Shown: piece after piece, positions 15,697 through 24,824 of the stretch
Numbering within the stretch: the first letter of the stretch is position 1
Layout: every line of letters begins with the position of its first letter
NCBI RefSeq assembly: GCF_003094615.1
Contig: NZ_QDKO01000043.1
Coordinates: 1-64,000, forward strand
DNA: 64,000 nt
Direction of reading: 5' to 3'
From: Caulobacter radicis
Lineage (GTDB): Bacteria; Pseudomonadota; Alphaproteobacteria; Caulobacterales; Caulobacteraceae
Made by a program: the position numbers and the translations under genes
Notes under the pieces: model-generated
What the model saw: the letters and a program-made list of their open reading frames with translations, nothing else
Databases searched by the model: none
Told to the model about the DNA's origin: nothing

Positions 15697-18414
15697 TCAG
15701 CTCCGACGCCACCAGCCGCGCTTGGGCTGGGCGGGCGGGGCGCTGATCTCGTTCGGATCGGGCTCGGCCGCGACAGGCGCGGGCGCGGGCTCGGCCGGGG
15801 TCTCGACGACCGCTTCGACGGGCGCCGGGGCGGTTTCGGCCACCGGCTCGGGGGCCGGTTCCGGAGCGATCTCGACGTCGGCGGCGACGATCGGGGTGGC
15901 GTCGGCGACGGTCTCGGCGATCGGCTCGGCGGCCTGTTCCGCGACAGCTTCGACGGCCTCGGTCGTTTCGACCTCGGTCTCGGCGGCGGCCTTGCGGCCA
16001 CGGCTGCGCGAGCGGCGCGGCTTCTTGGCTTGGGTGGTTTCCTCCGGCGTCGGCAGCTCGACCCACACGTCGGCGGGCGGGCCTTCGATCACCGGCGGCT
16101 CGAGCACCAGCGGCGCGACGTCCTCGACCTCGACCGGAGCGATCGGGGCCTCGGCGGCGGGCTGGCGGTCACGACCGCCGCGGCGGCGCTCGCGACGCTC
16201 CGAACGCTCGGCGCGTTCCGGACGCTCGGCGGTCTCGGCGCGCTCCTGGCGTTCCGGACGCTCGGCGCGGTCTTGGCGCTCGGCGCGGTCCGGACGCTCG
16301 CCGCGATCGCGACGGCCTTCGCCGCCACGGGCTTCCAGCGCTTCCGGATCGTGCCAGACATAGGGGTTGTCGCCGAACGGAACGCGCGGACGGTTCCAGA
16401 CATAGACGTCGGCGGCGCGATCGCCATCCTCGCGACCCCCGCGGCGACCGCCGCGACGGCCACGGCGGCGGCGGCGGCGGCGCGAATCCTCGTCGTCGCC
16501 GTCAGCGTCGGCCTCGGCGTCGAACTCGGCGCCTTCGCCCTCTTCCGAAACCTCGTCCGAGGGCTCCTCGTCACGACGGCCGCGACGACGGCGCTTGTTG
16601 CGGCGACCGCCGCGATCCTCGTCCGAGCGGGCCGACTTGCGGGGCGCTTCGTCCTCGTCTTCGTCCTCGTCGCCGTCATCGGCGACGATTTCTTCTTCCT
16701 CGTCTTCGTCCTCGTCGTCGAAGACCTCGTCGAACACCGGATCGGGCTCGTAGGCGATCGCCGGCGGGGCGATGCGGTCGCCCAGCTCGGTGCGCTCGAT
16801 CTCGTGCTCGGCCTGGCGCAGGCCGTCGTCGACCAGCACGGTGACGAACACGCCGTGGTTCAGCTGCAGGCGCTGCAGGTAGCCGCGCTTTTCGTTGAGG
16901 ATGTAGATGCCGACGGCGCGGCTGACCTTCAGGGTCACGGCGCCGCTGCCCTTCAGGGCCTCGACCTCGACGCCGCGCAGGGCGGCCAGGGCGCTGGATT
17001 CGACCGAGCGGACGCGGCCGGTGCCCTCGCAGTGCTCGCAGACGTGGGTGGTGCCTTCCAGGACGCCGGTGCGGCGGCGCTGGCGGCTGATCTCCATCAG
17101 GCCAAAGCCCGAGATCTTGCCCATCTGGATGCGGGCGCGGTCGTCCTTGAGAGCGTCCTTGAGGACCTTCTCGACCGTGCGGTTGTTCTTGGCTTCATCC
17201 ATGTCGATGAAGTCGATGACGATCAGGCCAGCCAGGTCGCGCAGGCGCAGCTGGCGGGCGGCTTCTTCAGCCGCTTCGATGTTGGTCTTGAGGGCCGTGG
17301 CCTCGATGTTGCGCTCGCGCGTGGCCTTGCCCGAGTTGACGTCGATGGCGACGAGGGCCTCGGTCTGGTTGATGACCAGATAGCCGCCCGAACGCAGCGG
17401 TACGACCGGCGAGTAGATCTGCGCCAGGTGGTCCTCGATGCGGTTCTTGACGAACAGCGGCGTGGCCTCGCGGTACGGGAAGACCTTCTTGGCCTGGCTG
17501 GGCATCAGCATGCGCATGAAGTCGCGCGCTTCGCGGTAGCCGGCTTCACCCTCGACCCAGATGCCGTCGAGGTCCTTGTCGTACATGTCGCGGATGGCGC
17601 GCTTGACGAGGTCTTCCTCCTCGTAGATCAGCGCCGGCGCAACCGAGTGCAGCGTGTTGTCGCGGATGTTCTCCCACAGACGCAGCAGGTATTCGTAGTC
17701 GCGCTTGACCTCGGCCTTGGTGCGCTTGGCGCCGGCCGTGCGGACGATCAGGCCCATGCCCTGCGGCACGTCCAGGCTCTGCACCACGCTCTTGAGGCGC
17801 TTGCGGTCGGTCACGGCCGTGATCTTGCGGCTGATGCCGCCGCCGCGGGCGGTGTTGGGCATCAGGACGCCGTAGCGACCGGCCAGCGACAGGTAGGTGG
17901 TCAGGGCCGCGCCCTTGTTGCCGCGCTCTTCCTTGACGACCTGGACCAGCATGATCTGCCGGCGGCGGATCACTTCCTGGATCTTGTACTTGCGCATCAG
18001 GCGGCGCTTGCGGCGCGCCAGTTCCTCTTCGACGTCGTCTTCGTCGTCGTCGATGGCGTGATCGTTGGCGTCGTCCTCGTCCTCGCCGCCGGTGGCGCGG
18101 CGCGAAACGGGGGTGTCGTCCTCGTCGTCGTGCGAATCATCGCGCATCAGCGCTTCGCGGTCGGCGACCGGGATCTGGTAGTAGTCCGGGTGGATCTCGT
18201 TGAAGGCGAGGAAACCGTGGCGGTTGCCGCCGTATTCGATGAACGCAGCCTGGAGGCTGGGTTCAACGCGGGTCACCTTGGCGAGATAGATATTTCCACG
18301 AAGTTGTTTGCGGGTCTGGCTCTCGAAATCGAATTCTTCAACCCGCGAACCGTCCACGACCACCACACGCGTCTCTTCGGCGTGGGCGGCGTCGATCAAC
18401 ATCTTCTTCGACAT
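15697..18414 (-). CDS. rne: Ribonuclease E
   Basis: Main endoribonuclease for mRNA decay and rRNA processing and scaffold of the degradosome. The 905-aa protein starts MSKKMLIDAAHAEETRVVVV. An S1 domain begins around residue 36 (LRGNIYLAKVTRVEPSLQAA), with an acidic insertion inside it as in other alphaproteobacteria. The DNase I-like catalytic region has AIDVNSGKATRERN near 355, the Zn-link is CEHCEGTG near 458, and the C-terminal half is disordered, with acidic stretches, Arg-rich stretches and an ER(P/Q)(D/E)RAER repeat around 700-740. It ends in RGWWRRS, a possible partner-binding tip. The start was chosen by the family N-terminus; an open frame reads back to 18819 without conserved sequence. 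Confidence 0.97.
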   Translation of the reverse strand: MSKKMLIDAAHAEETRVVVVDGSRVEEFDFESQTRKQLRGNIYLAKVTRVEPSLQAAFIEYGGNRHGFLAFNEIHPDYYQIPVADREALMRDDSHDDEDDTPVSRRATGGEDEDDANDHAIDDDEDDVEEELARRKRRLMRKYKIQEVIRRRQIMLVQVVKEERGNKGAALTTYLSLAGRYGVLMPNTARGGGISRKITAVTDRKRLKSVVQSLDVPQGMGLIVRTAGAKRTKAEVKRDYEYLLRLWENIRDNTLHSVAPALIYEEEDLVKRAIRDMYDKDLDGIWVEGEAGYREARDFMRMLMPSQAKKVFPYREATPLFVKNRIEDHLAQIYSPVVPLRSGGYLVINQTEALVAIDVNSGKATRERNIEATALKTNIEAAEEAARQLRLRDLAGLIVIDFIDMDEAKNNRTVEKVLKDALKDDRARIQMGKISGFGLMEISRQRRRTGVLEGTTHVCEHCEGTGRVRSVESSALAALRGVEVEALKGSGAVTLKVSRAVGIYILNEKRGYLQRLQLNHGVFVTVLVDDGLRQAEHEIERTELGDRIAPPAIAYEPDPVFDEVFDDEDEDEEEEIVADDGDEDEDEDEAPRKSARSDEDRGGRRNKRRRRGRRDEEPSDEVSEEGEGAEFDAEADADGDDEDSRRRRRRRGRRGGRRGGREDGDRAADVYVWNRPRVPFGDNPYVWHDPEALEARGGEGRRDRGERPDRAERQDRAERPERQERAETAERPERAERSERRERRRGGRDRQPAAEAPIAPVEVEDVAPLVLEPPVIEGPPADVWVELPTPEETTQAKKPRRSRSRGRKAAAETEVETTEAVEAVAEQAAEPIAETVADATPIVAADVEIAPEPAPEPVAETAPAPVEAVVETPAEPAPAPVAAEPDPNEISAPPAQPKRGWWRRS

Positions 18415-18953
18415 ACAGGGAATCTCCACGGCGCGCGGCGGGCGCGAGGCCCGGGCGCCGATATGAAAGGAGGGCGCGCGCATCGCAGACCGCGACTTCG
18501 CCGAAGCGAAGTTCGAAGGGCGGTTGCCAGAGGCGATCGGGTGCGGCGCAGCCCATGGGGTTTCGTTTGTTTCCTTTGACGCGCCGGGTGGCGCGGATCG
18601 GATGACGCGTCGTCGCCGGGAACGGCCAGGGCCCGACGCGGGCCCTTTCGGGCTTTGGCCGTCGAGACATCCGCCCCGCGCCGACCATCGCCCGCAAACT
18701 CCAAAGTCCGGCGGCTCCGGCATGAGGGCGCTATGGACGCGTCCGTCATTTGGGAACCACTCACGCAAAGCGCCATGTCTGACGACGTCGCTCCGCGCAC
18801 GGCGCCACTTTAGCAACATCGGAAGACAAATGAAAAGCGCCGTGGAGCAACCGACGAAATTGATGAAGTCGACGGTTTCCTTAACGGTTTCTCTACCGGC
18901 CCCGGGCGATATCCGTCATTGGTTTTTCAGGTAACGCCATTGGCTGGGCGGTA
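18415..18953. other. Long leader of rne and divergent amidase promoter region
   Basis: 539 bp without a gene between rne and the divergent amidase. RNase E messages commonly have long, structured leaders that the enzyme itself cleaves to autoregulate, so most of this space is probably the rne 5' UTR (inference). The right end is AT-richer (18820-18950) and contains a TTAAC half-site (CCTTAACGG, about 18879) that could bind a CtrA-type regulator in front of the amidase. No convincing ORF with a ribosome site is seen. Confidence 0.55.
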
Positions 18954-20150
18954 ATGCGTAAGGTCGTCATCGGAGCAGCGAGAACGGGTTGGGCGAAGGC
19001 GGCTCTGATCGTCGGCGCCCTGGCGCTCGCCGGTGTGGCGGTCGCGACCGTTCAGGGCCCCGCGCCGGCCGCCGGCGTGCAGAAGGTCCGCTTCGGCGGC
19101 GACCGCGCCGAGACCCGAGTCGTCATCGACCTGGACCGCGCGGCCGTGGGCAAGCTGATCGGCGACGGCGCCGCGGCCAGCCGGGTCGTGGTGGGCCTGC
19201 CCAACGTCACCGTTTCCGGCGACCTGCAGGGCGCGGGCCATGGCCTGGTCGACCGCTGGGTCATCGACGAGGCCGCCGGCGGCGCCCGGCTGTCGCTGGA
19301 TCTGTCCTCCAAGGCCGTGGTCAAGCGCCGCTTCCTGCTGCCGCCGGCCGATGGCGCGACCGCCTTCCGCTATGTGATCGATCTGGCCGCCGCCGATCCG
19401 GCCTCGGCCGGCGCGTCTGTGATGCGTCCGACCACCGTCTCGACCCCAGCCAAGCCCGCGACGCTGAAGCTGAAGAAGACGATCGTCATCGACGCCGGCC
19501 ACGGCGGCAAGGATCCCGGCTCGGCCGGCGCCAACACCAACGAGAAGGACGTCACCCTGGCCGCGGCCAAGGCGCTGAAGGCCAAGCTGGAGAAGTCCGG
19601 CCGCTTCATCGTCGTGCTGACCCGCGACACCGACACCTTCATCCCGCTGGAATCGCGCGTGCAGATCGCCCGCCGCGCCGACGCGGACCTGTTCATCTCG
19701 CTGCATGCCGACTCAGGCCCCGACGTCGGCACCCGCGGCGCCAGCGTCTACACCCTGTCGGAAAAGGGCGCCGAGCGCGCCGCCCGGGTGCTGGAGAAGG
19801 ACGACTGGCTGATGAAGGCCAGCCTGCCGGGGCGCGACCGCGCCGTCGGCCAGATCCTGCTGGACCTGTCGCAGCGCGCCACCAAGAACCGCTCGGCCGC
19901 CTTCGCCGAGACCCTGCTGGAAAAGGTCGGCGACGAGACCGTCCTGCTGCGCCGCAGCCACCGCGACGCCGGCTTCATCGTGCTTCTGGCGCCGGACGTG
20001 CCGGCCGTTCTGCTCGAAATGGGCTTCATGACCAATGCCGAGGACGAGAAGCTGCTGAAGAGCTCGCAAGGCCGCGAGCGGTTGATGAACGCGGTGGCCA
20101 GCTCCATCGAAACCTACTTCGCGACCCAGACCCGGATCAGCGCTCGCTGA
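18954..20150 (+). CDS. amiC: N-acetylmuramoyl-L-alanine amidase, AmiC type
   Basis: Periplasmic zinc amidase that cuts septal peptidoglycan during daughter-cell separation. 398 aa: N-terminal signal/anchor (~15-40), an AMIN localisation domain (~45-145, KVRFGGDRAETRVVIDLDRA), a linker, then Amidase_3 (~170-395) with VIDAGHGGKDPGSAG and first Zn His near 179, the metal Glu in TNEKD, ISLHADS near 248 and catalytic Glu in LLEMGFMTN near 355. It lies upstream of PBP1A on the same strand, the arrangement known in Caulobacter. Confidence 0.95.
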   Translation: MRKVVIGAARTGWAKAALIVGALALAGVAVATVQGPAPAAGVQKVRFGGDRAETRVVIDLDRAAVGKLIGDGAAASRVVVGLPNVTVSGDLQGAGHGLVDRWVIDEAAGGARLSLDLSSKAVVKRRFLLPPADGATAFRYVIDLAAADPASAGASVMRPTTVSTPAKPATLKLKKTIVIDAGHGGKDPGSAGANTNEKDVTLAAAKALKAKLEKSGRFIVVLTRDTDTFIPLESRVQIARRADADLFISLHADSGPDVGTRGASVYTLSEKGAERAARVLEKDDWLMKASLPGRDRAVGQILLDLSQRATKNRSAAFAETLLEKVGDETVLLRRSHRDAGFIVLLAPDVPAVLLEMGFMTNAEDEKLLKSSQGRERLMNAVASSIETYFATQTRISAR

Positions 20151-20173
20151 GGGGGCTCTTGAGTTTCGAGGGC

Positions 20174-20268
20174 GGAAACCCCGCCCTTCGACAAGCTCAG
20201 GGTGAGGTTTCTCATCTGTCTGTGCGTGTATCTGGTCCTCATCCTGAGCCCGTCGAAGGGCGAGGACC
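20174..20268. repeat. Paired palindromic repeat (CTTCGACAAGCTCAGG type)
   Basis: Two facing copies, CCCTTCGACAAGCTCAGGGT at the left and the inverted CATCCTGAGCCCGTCGAAGG at the right, with ~40 bp between. The same pair recurs at 22781, 35476 and 41594, always between genes. Here it separates amiC from PBP1A. Confidence 0.8.
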
Positions 20269-20386
20269 ACGCAGGGCGTCGGCAGAAACTCCAACCGCAC
20301 CAAGTTGGCGCCTCGCCCGATGCGGGTTACAGCCATCCTCTGGATGATTTGAGCGTGCGCGCGTTGCGCCGCTCGACGGAGGCCGT

Positions 20387-22768
20387 GTGGACTTGAAGCC
20401 CGCCGAAAGATGGATCGCCATAGCCGGCGTCGCGGTGCTGTCGACGATCGCGGTGGCGGGGTTCGCCATCGCCATCTATGCCGCGTGGCTGTTCCACGAC
20501 ATGCCCGACGCTGGCGAACTGCAGGACTATCGTCCGCCCACGGCGACGCGCGTCTACGCCTGGGACGGCACCCTGATCGGCGAATACTCCAAGGAACGCC
20601 GGATCTTCGTGCCCTACGACCAGATCCCGCCGCAGCTGGCCCAGGCCTTCATGGCCGCCGAGGACCGCAACTTCTTCAAGCACGGCGGCGTCGACGTGGG
20701 CGGCTTCTCGCGCGCCATGCTCAAGAACGTCGGCAACGCCATGCGCGGCCGGCGCCTGGAAGGCGGCTCGACGATCACCCAGCAGGTGGCCAAGAACGTC
20801 CTCCTGACCAGCGACGCCACGGTGGGCCGCAAGTTCAAGGAAGCGATCCTGGCCCGGCGCCTGGAGCAGTCGCTCGACAAGCAGCAGATCCTCGAGCTGT
20901 ACCTCAACGAAATCTGGCTGGGCTATCGCTCGTTCGGCGTCGGTTCGGCCGCCTACAACTATTTCGGCAAGTCGCTGCCCGAGCTTTCGCTGTCGGAAGC
21001 CGCCTATCTGGCGGCCCTGCCCAAGGGGCCGGACAACTACCATCCGATCCGCAACAAGGGCAAAGCCATCGCCCGCCGCAACTGGATCCTCGACCAGATG
21101 GCCGACCTGGGCTGGGTCAGCCGCGCCGAGGCCGAGAAGGCCAAGGCCGAGGACCTGGTGGTGCAGCCGGCGCCCAAGCGCGCGGCCTATGCCGACGCCG
21201 ACTACTTTGTCGAGGAAGTGCGTCAGCGCGGCATGGCCACGCTGGGCGACCGGATCAGCGAGGGCGGCTATTACATGCGCACCACGCTGGACCCGACGCT
21301 GCAGACGGCGGCGCGGGCCTCGCTGATGGACGGCCTGGAGAAATACGACCGCCGCCACGGCTGGCGCGGGGCCTGGGGCCATGTCGAGAGCCTGGACGAG
21401 GGCTGGGAGAAGGCCGCCCAGGCCAAGCGTCCGCCGTCGGAGCGCCGCGGCTGGCGCGCGGCCGTCGTCACCTCGGCCGGCGGCGGCGTGCGGCTGGTCA
21501 AGGACGAAGGGGAGGGCAGCCTCACCGGTGAAGACATCGCCTGGGCCAAGGCCGGCAAGGGGCTGAAGGTCGGCGACCTGGTGTTCGTCGAGCAGGTGGC
21601 CGGAACCTCGTCCTATCGCCTCAAGCAGGTGCCGGCCGTCAACGGCGCGCTGGTGGCCATCGAGCCCTATACCGGCCGCGTGGTGGCCCTGGTGGGCGGC
21701 TATTCGTTCTCGCTGTCGAACTTCAACCGGGCGACCCAGGCGATGCGCCAGCCCGGCTCGTCGTTCAAGCCGTTCGTCTACGCCACCGCGCTGGAGAACG
21801 GCTACACGCCGGCCAGCGTGATCCTGGACAGCGCCATCACCTTCAAGGGCGCCAACGGCCAGGACTGGAGCCCGGAGAACTACGAGAAGAAGTTCTACGG
21901 CGCCCTGCCGCTGCGCAAGGGCCTGGAGCGGTCGGTCAACGCCATGACCGTGCGCCTGGCCCAGGGCGTGGGCATGAAGAAGATCATCGAGATGTCCAAG
22001 AAGACCGGCGTGACGCGCGACATGGCGCCCGTGCTGGCCATGGCGCTCGGAGCCGGCGAGACGACGCCGTTCAAGATCACCGCCGCCTATGCGCCGTTCG
22101 CCAACGGCGGCCGCCGCATCGAGCCGCACCTGATCGAGCTGGTGCAGGACCGCGAGGGCAAGGTGATCTTCCGCGCCGACAAGCGCGACTGCCCGCGCTG
22201 CACCGCCGGCTTCAACGGCGACGAAAGCCCGCGCGTCACCGCGCCGGGCGAGCAGGTGATGGATCCGGTCACGGCCTACCAGATCACCTCGATGCTGCAG
22301 GGCGTGGTCCAGCGCGGCACGGCCGCCTCGGTCAGTCAGCTGGGCTATCCGCTGGCCGGCAAGACCGGCACCACCAACGAGTACCGCAGCGCCTGGTTCA
22401 TCGGCTATTCGCCCGACCTGATCGTCGGCGTGTTCGTCGGCTTCGACGACAACCGCTCGCTGGGGGCCGGCGAAACCGGCTCGCAGGATGCCGTGCCGGT
22501 ATTCATCGACTTCATGAAGGTGGCGCTGAAGGACAAGCCCAAGACCGACTTCAAGCCGCCGAAGACGGCCAAGTTCGCCATGGTGCGCGGCATCCGCGAG
22601 GCCTTCCGCCCGGGCACCGAGCCCAAGGTGGCCGCGCCGACGCCGACCGGCGGGCCGATCTCCTACGGCGACGCCTGGCCCAACGGCGTGCCGACCGGCC
22701 AGCCTTCGCCGTCCGATACGCAGCCCAAGCAACAGCCCAAGACGCCGGACATCAGCGGGCTTTACTAG
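20387..22768 (+). CDS. Penicillin-binding protein 1A (bifunctional)
   Basis: Class A PBP that polymerises and crosslinks peptidoglycan. 793 aa from a GTG start with GACGGAGG upstream. Order: cytoplasmic tip, one TM helix (~13-33), GT51 glycosyltransferase (AAEDRNFFKHGGVD near 90, GGSTITQQVAKN near 126), an intervening OB-like region (~330-430), and a transpeptidase with the active-site serine in PGSSFKPF near 458, SVN near 517 and KTGTTNEY near 659. The C-terminal ~100 residues are Pro-rich and periplasmic. It follows amiC, so polymerase and hydrolase sit side by side. Confidence 0.95.
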   Translation: MDLKPAERWIAIAGVAVLSTIAVAGFAIAIYAAWLFHDMPDAGELQDYRPPTATRVYAWDGTLIGEYSKERRIFVPYDQIPPQLAQAFMAAEDRNFFKHGGVDVGGFSRAMLKNVGNAMRGRRLEGGSTITQQVAKNVLLTSDATVGRKFKEAILARRLEQSLDKQQILELYLNEIWLGYRSFGVGSAAYNYFGKSLPELSLSEAAYLAALPKGPDNYHPIRNKGKAIARRNWILDQMADLGWVSRAEAEKAKAEDLVVQPAPKRAAYADADYFVEEVRQRGMATLGDRISEGGYYMRTTLDPTLQTAARASLMDGLEKYDRRHGWRGAWGHVESLDEGWEKAAQAKRPPSERRGWRAAVVTSAGGGVRLVKDEGEGSLTGEDIAWAKAGKGLKVGDLVFVEQVAGTSSYRLKQVPAVNGALVAIEPYTGRVVALVGGYSFSLSNFNRATQAMRQPGSSFKPFVYATALENGYTPASVILDSAITFKGANGQDWSPENYEKKFYGALPLRKGLERSVNAMTVRLAQGVGMKKIIEMSKKTGVTRDMAPVLAMALGAGETTPFKITAAYAPFANGGRRIEPHLIELVQDREGKVIFRADKRDCPRCTAGFNGDESPRVTAPGEQVMDPVTAYQITSMLQGVVQRGTAASVSQLGYPLAGKTGTTNEYRSAWFIGYSPDLIVGVFVGFDDNRSLGAGETGSQDAVPVFIDFMKVALKDKPKTDFKPPKTAKFAMVRGIREAFRPGTEPKVAAPTPTGGPISYGDAWPNGVPTGQPSPSDTQPKQQPKTPDISGLY

Positions 22769-22780
22769 AACTGTGCGGGG

Positions 22781-22866
22781 TCCTCGTCCTTCGACAAGCT
22801 CAGGATGAGGACCCTGTTTCGGGCCGTGGAAAAACCTCATCCTGAGCCTGTCGAAGGACTAGGTTT
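22781..22866. repeat. Paired palindromic repeat (CTTCGACAAGCTCAGG type)
   Basis: Facing copies TCCTTCGACAAGCTCAGGAT and CATCCTGAGCCTGTCGAAGG lie just after the PBP1A stop codon. They can form one long hairpin and may act as a transcript end before prfB. Confidence 0.8.
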
Positions 22867-22972
22867 TCGGCTGAAGAGTCGCCGTTTCCACTTTCGAGCA
22901 ACCGGCGCGGTTGCGCTGAATCTGGTGGCGGGCTATCTCCCGCGCCCTTACTTTGTGTCACGGAGCTACGTG

Positions 22973-24095
22973 ATGAGACCGGATGTCGAGGCCGCCGCGG
23001 CCGACATCGAGCAGTCCGTTGGACTGCTCAGGAGGCGTCTTTGACTGGGATGTCGCCCTTAGAAAACTCGATGAACTGAACGCGCGGGTCGAAGACCCGA
23101 CGCTGTGGGACCGTCCGACCGAGGCCCAGGCCGTGTCGCGCGAGCGCGCCAACCTGGCCGCCAAGGTCGAGGCCGTGCAGAGCATCGAGCGCGACGTCAA
23201 GGACGCGCTCGAATACGCCGAGCTGGCCGACATGGAGTCTGACGAGGACTCGCTGAACGACGCCCGCGCCCAGCTCAAGGCCATCAAGGAACGCGCCGCC
23301 CGCGCCGAACTCGAAGCCCTGCTGTCGGGCGAGGCCGACGGCAACGACGCCTATGTCGAAATCAACTCGGGCGCCGGCGGCACCGAGTCGTGCGACTGGG
23401 CGGGCATCCTGCTGCGGATGTACACCCGCTGGGCCAACGCCCACGGCATGACCACCGAGCTGATCGAAGAGACCGACGGCGACCAGGCCGGCATCAAGTC
23501 GGCCACGCTGCTGGTCAAGGGTCCCAACGCCTATGGCTGGCTGAAGACCGAGGCCGGCGTGCACCGTCTGGTGCGCATCAGCCCGTATGACAGCAGCGCT
23601 CGCCGCCACACCTCGTTCGCCTCGGCCTGGGTCTATCCCGTGATCGACGACACGATCGAGATCGAGATCAATCCGGCCGACGTGCGCACCGACACCTACC
23701 GGGCCTCCGGGGCCGGCGGTCAGCACATCAACAAGACCGACTCGGCCGTGCGCCTGACGCACGCCCCGACCGGGATCGTGGTGGCCTGCCAGTCGGGCCG
23801 CTCGCAGCACCAGAACCGCGACGAGGCCTGGAAGATGCTGCGCGCCCGCCTCTACGAGGCCGAACTGCAGAAGCGGGAAGCCGCCCAGCAGGCGCTGCAC
23901 GACCAGAAGACCGATATCGGCTGGGGTCACCAGATCCGATCGTACGTCCTGCAGCCGTACCAGATGGTCAAGGACCTGCGGACCAACGTCGAGACCTCCG
24001 ACACGGACGGCGTGCTCGACGGCGACCTGGACGCCTTCATGGGCGCCTCGCTGGCCCAGCGGGTCGGCGCGACGCGGGACGCTTCCGAGGGCTAA
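22973..24095 (+). CDS. prfB: Peptide chain release factor 2 (programmed +1 frameshift)
   Basis: Releases finished chains at UGA and UAA. A 23-codon first frame (MRPDVEAAAADIEQSVGLLR then RRL) ends in UGA at 23042-23044. Shifting +1 there continues with DWDVALRKLDELNARVED to a 373-aa protein of normal RF2 length. The GGQ loop is in SGAGGQHINKTDSAV, which triggers peptidyl-tRNA hydrolysis. The stop-codon recognition tripeptide is SPY rather than the SPF of E. coli (RISPYDSSARRHTSFA). The product controls its own frameshift: low RF2 lets the ribosome pause at UGA and slip. A terminator follows the stop. Confidence 0.95.
23030..23045 (+). promoter_or_regulatory. Programmed +1 frameshift site of prfB
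   Basis: Sequence AGGAGG CGT CTT TGA C: an internal Shine-Dalgarno (23030-23035), a three-base spacer, the slippery Leu codon CTT (23039-23041), then UGA followed by C. This is the classical RF2 autoregulatory signal. After the slip, reading resumes at GAC 23043. Confidence 0.95.
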
Positions 24096-24122
24096 GGCCT
24101 TTCGGTGACGCCTGAAAAGACG

Positions 24123-24152
24123 AACGCCCCGGAGCGATCCGGGGCGTTTTTC
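24123..24152 (+). terminator. Rho-independent terminator of prfB
   Basis: AACGCCCCGG (24123-24132) pairs perfectly with CCGGGGCGTT (24139-24148) around a 6-nt loop. The stem is followed by a T run, 27 nt after the prfB stop codon. Confidence 0.93.
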
Positions 24153-24183
24153 GTTTGGGGATGCCTCTATCCCCTTGATCCTG

Positions 24184-24313
24184 TCATTCCCGCCCTTGTG
24201 GCGGGAACCTCTGGTTCCGCTCGCACGTGAGGCGCAAGCGGCATGCTTGGCATGCCGCCCCATCTGCCCTTGCGGCTGAAAGAGGGGTTCCCGCCACAAG
24301 GGCGGGAATGACG
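24184..24313. repeat. Long inverted repeat (CATTCCCGCCCTTGTGGCGGGAA)
   Basis: The left arm CATTCCCGCCCTTGTGGCGG is inverted exactly at 24290-24312 (CCGCCACAAGGGCGGGAATG). Each arm also contains its own small palindrome. It lies between the ends of prfB and the bactofilin gene, which converge here. Confidence 0.85.
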
Positions 24314-24329
24314 GGAGGATCGGGGCTCT

Positions 24330-24824
24330 TTACCCGACCGGCTTGGCCGTAAGCGTCAGGTCCGCGACCGGAGCCGGCGCGACGGCCACCGGAGCCGCCT
24401 GCGGCGGGGCCTGGCGTTGGAACTTCAGGCTGCGGCCCTGGAAGAAGGCGCCGGTTTCCATGGCCAGTTGCTCATGGGTGATGTCGCCGTCGACATAGGC
24501 CGTGCCGTAGAGGCGGACCTGCTTGGCGGTGATCGCGCCGACGACGCGGCCGCGGATCTCGACGACCTCGGCGTAGACGCCGCCCTCGACGTGGCCGGTC
24601 TCGCCGACGGTCAGGCGGCCGACGCGGACGTCGCCGCGCACCACGCCGTCGATCTGCAGTTCGCCGTCGCCGCTGACGCCGCCCTCGATGGTGATGTCGG
24701 CCGAGATCAGCGAGGCCACGCGCGGCGGGGCCTTGCGGACCTGGTCGGCGGGCGCCGCGGCCGGAAGGGGCAGGGGCTCGATCTGGACCGGGGTCTTGGA
24801 CCCCTTAGCCGGCTTGCTGAACAT
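24330..24824 (-). CDS. Bactofilin
   Basis: A 164-aa bactofilin (DUF583) that self-assembles into nucleotide-free filaments at the inner membrane. In Caulobacter, bactofilins recruit cell-wall enzymes at the stalk base. The short N-terminal tail MFSKPAKGSKTPVQIEPL is followed by the right-handed beta-helix (~40-135): LISADITIEGGVSGDGELQI, VRGDVRVGRLTVGETGHVEG, VVEIRGRVVGAITAKQV. A Pro/Ala-rich C-terminal tail ends the protein. ATG 24824 lies inside the end of the M23 peptidase gene (20-nt overlap), so the two are translationally coupled. This matches the known bacA neighbourhood; identity as BacA rather than BacB is inferred from that. Confidence 0.92.
   Translation of the reverse strand: MFSKPAKGSKTPVQIEPLPLPAAAPADQVRKAPPRVASLISADITIEGGVSGDGELQIDGVVRGDVRVGRLTVGETGHVEGGVYAEVVEIRGRVVGAITAKQVRLYGTAYVDGDITHEQLAMETGAFFQGRSLKFQRQAPPQAAPVAVAPAPVADLTLTAKPVG

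Noticed and set aside
15667..18579. 970-aa open frame on the plus strand
   Set aside because: Antisense of rne. The Val/Leu/Asp-rich translation mirrors the acidic and Arg-rich rne tail.
20327..22840. 837-aa open frame on the minus strand
   Set aside because: Antisense of the PBP1A gene; no recognisable domain.
22805..23044. 79-aa ORF upstream of prfB as a separate gene
   Set aside because: Its last 23 codons are the first frame of prfB; the earlier part is intergenic repeat.
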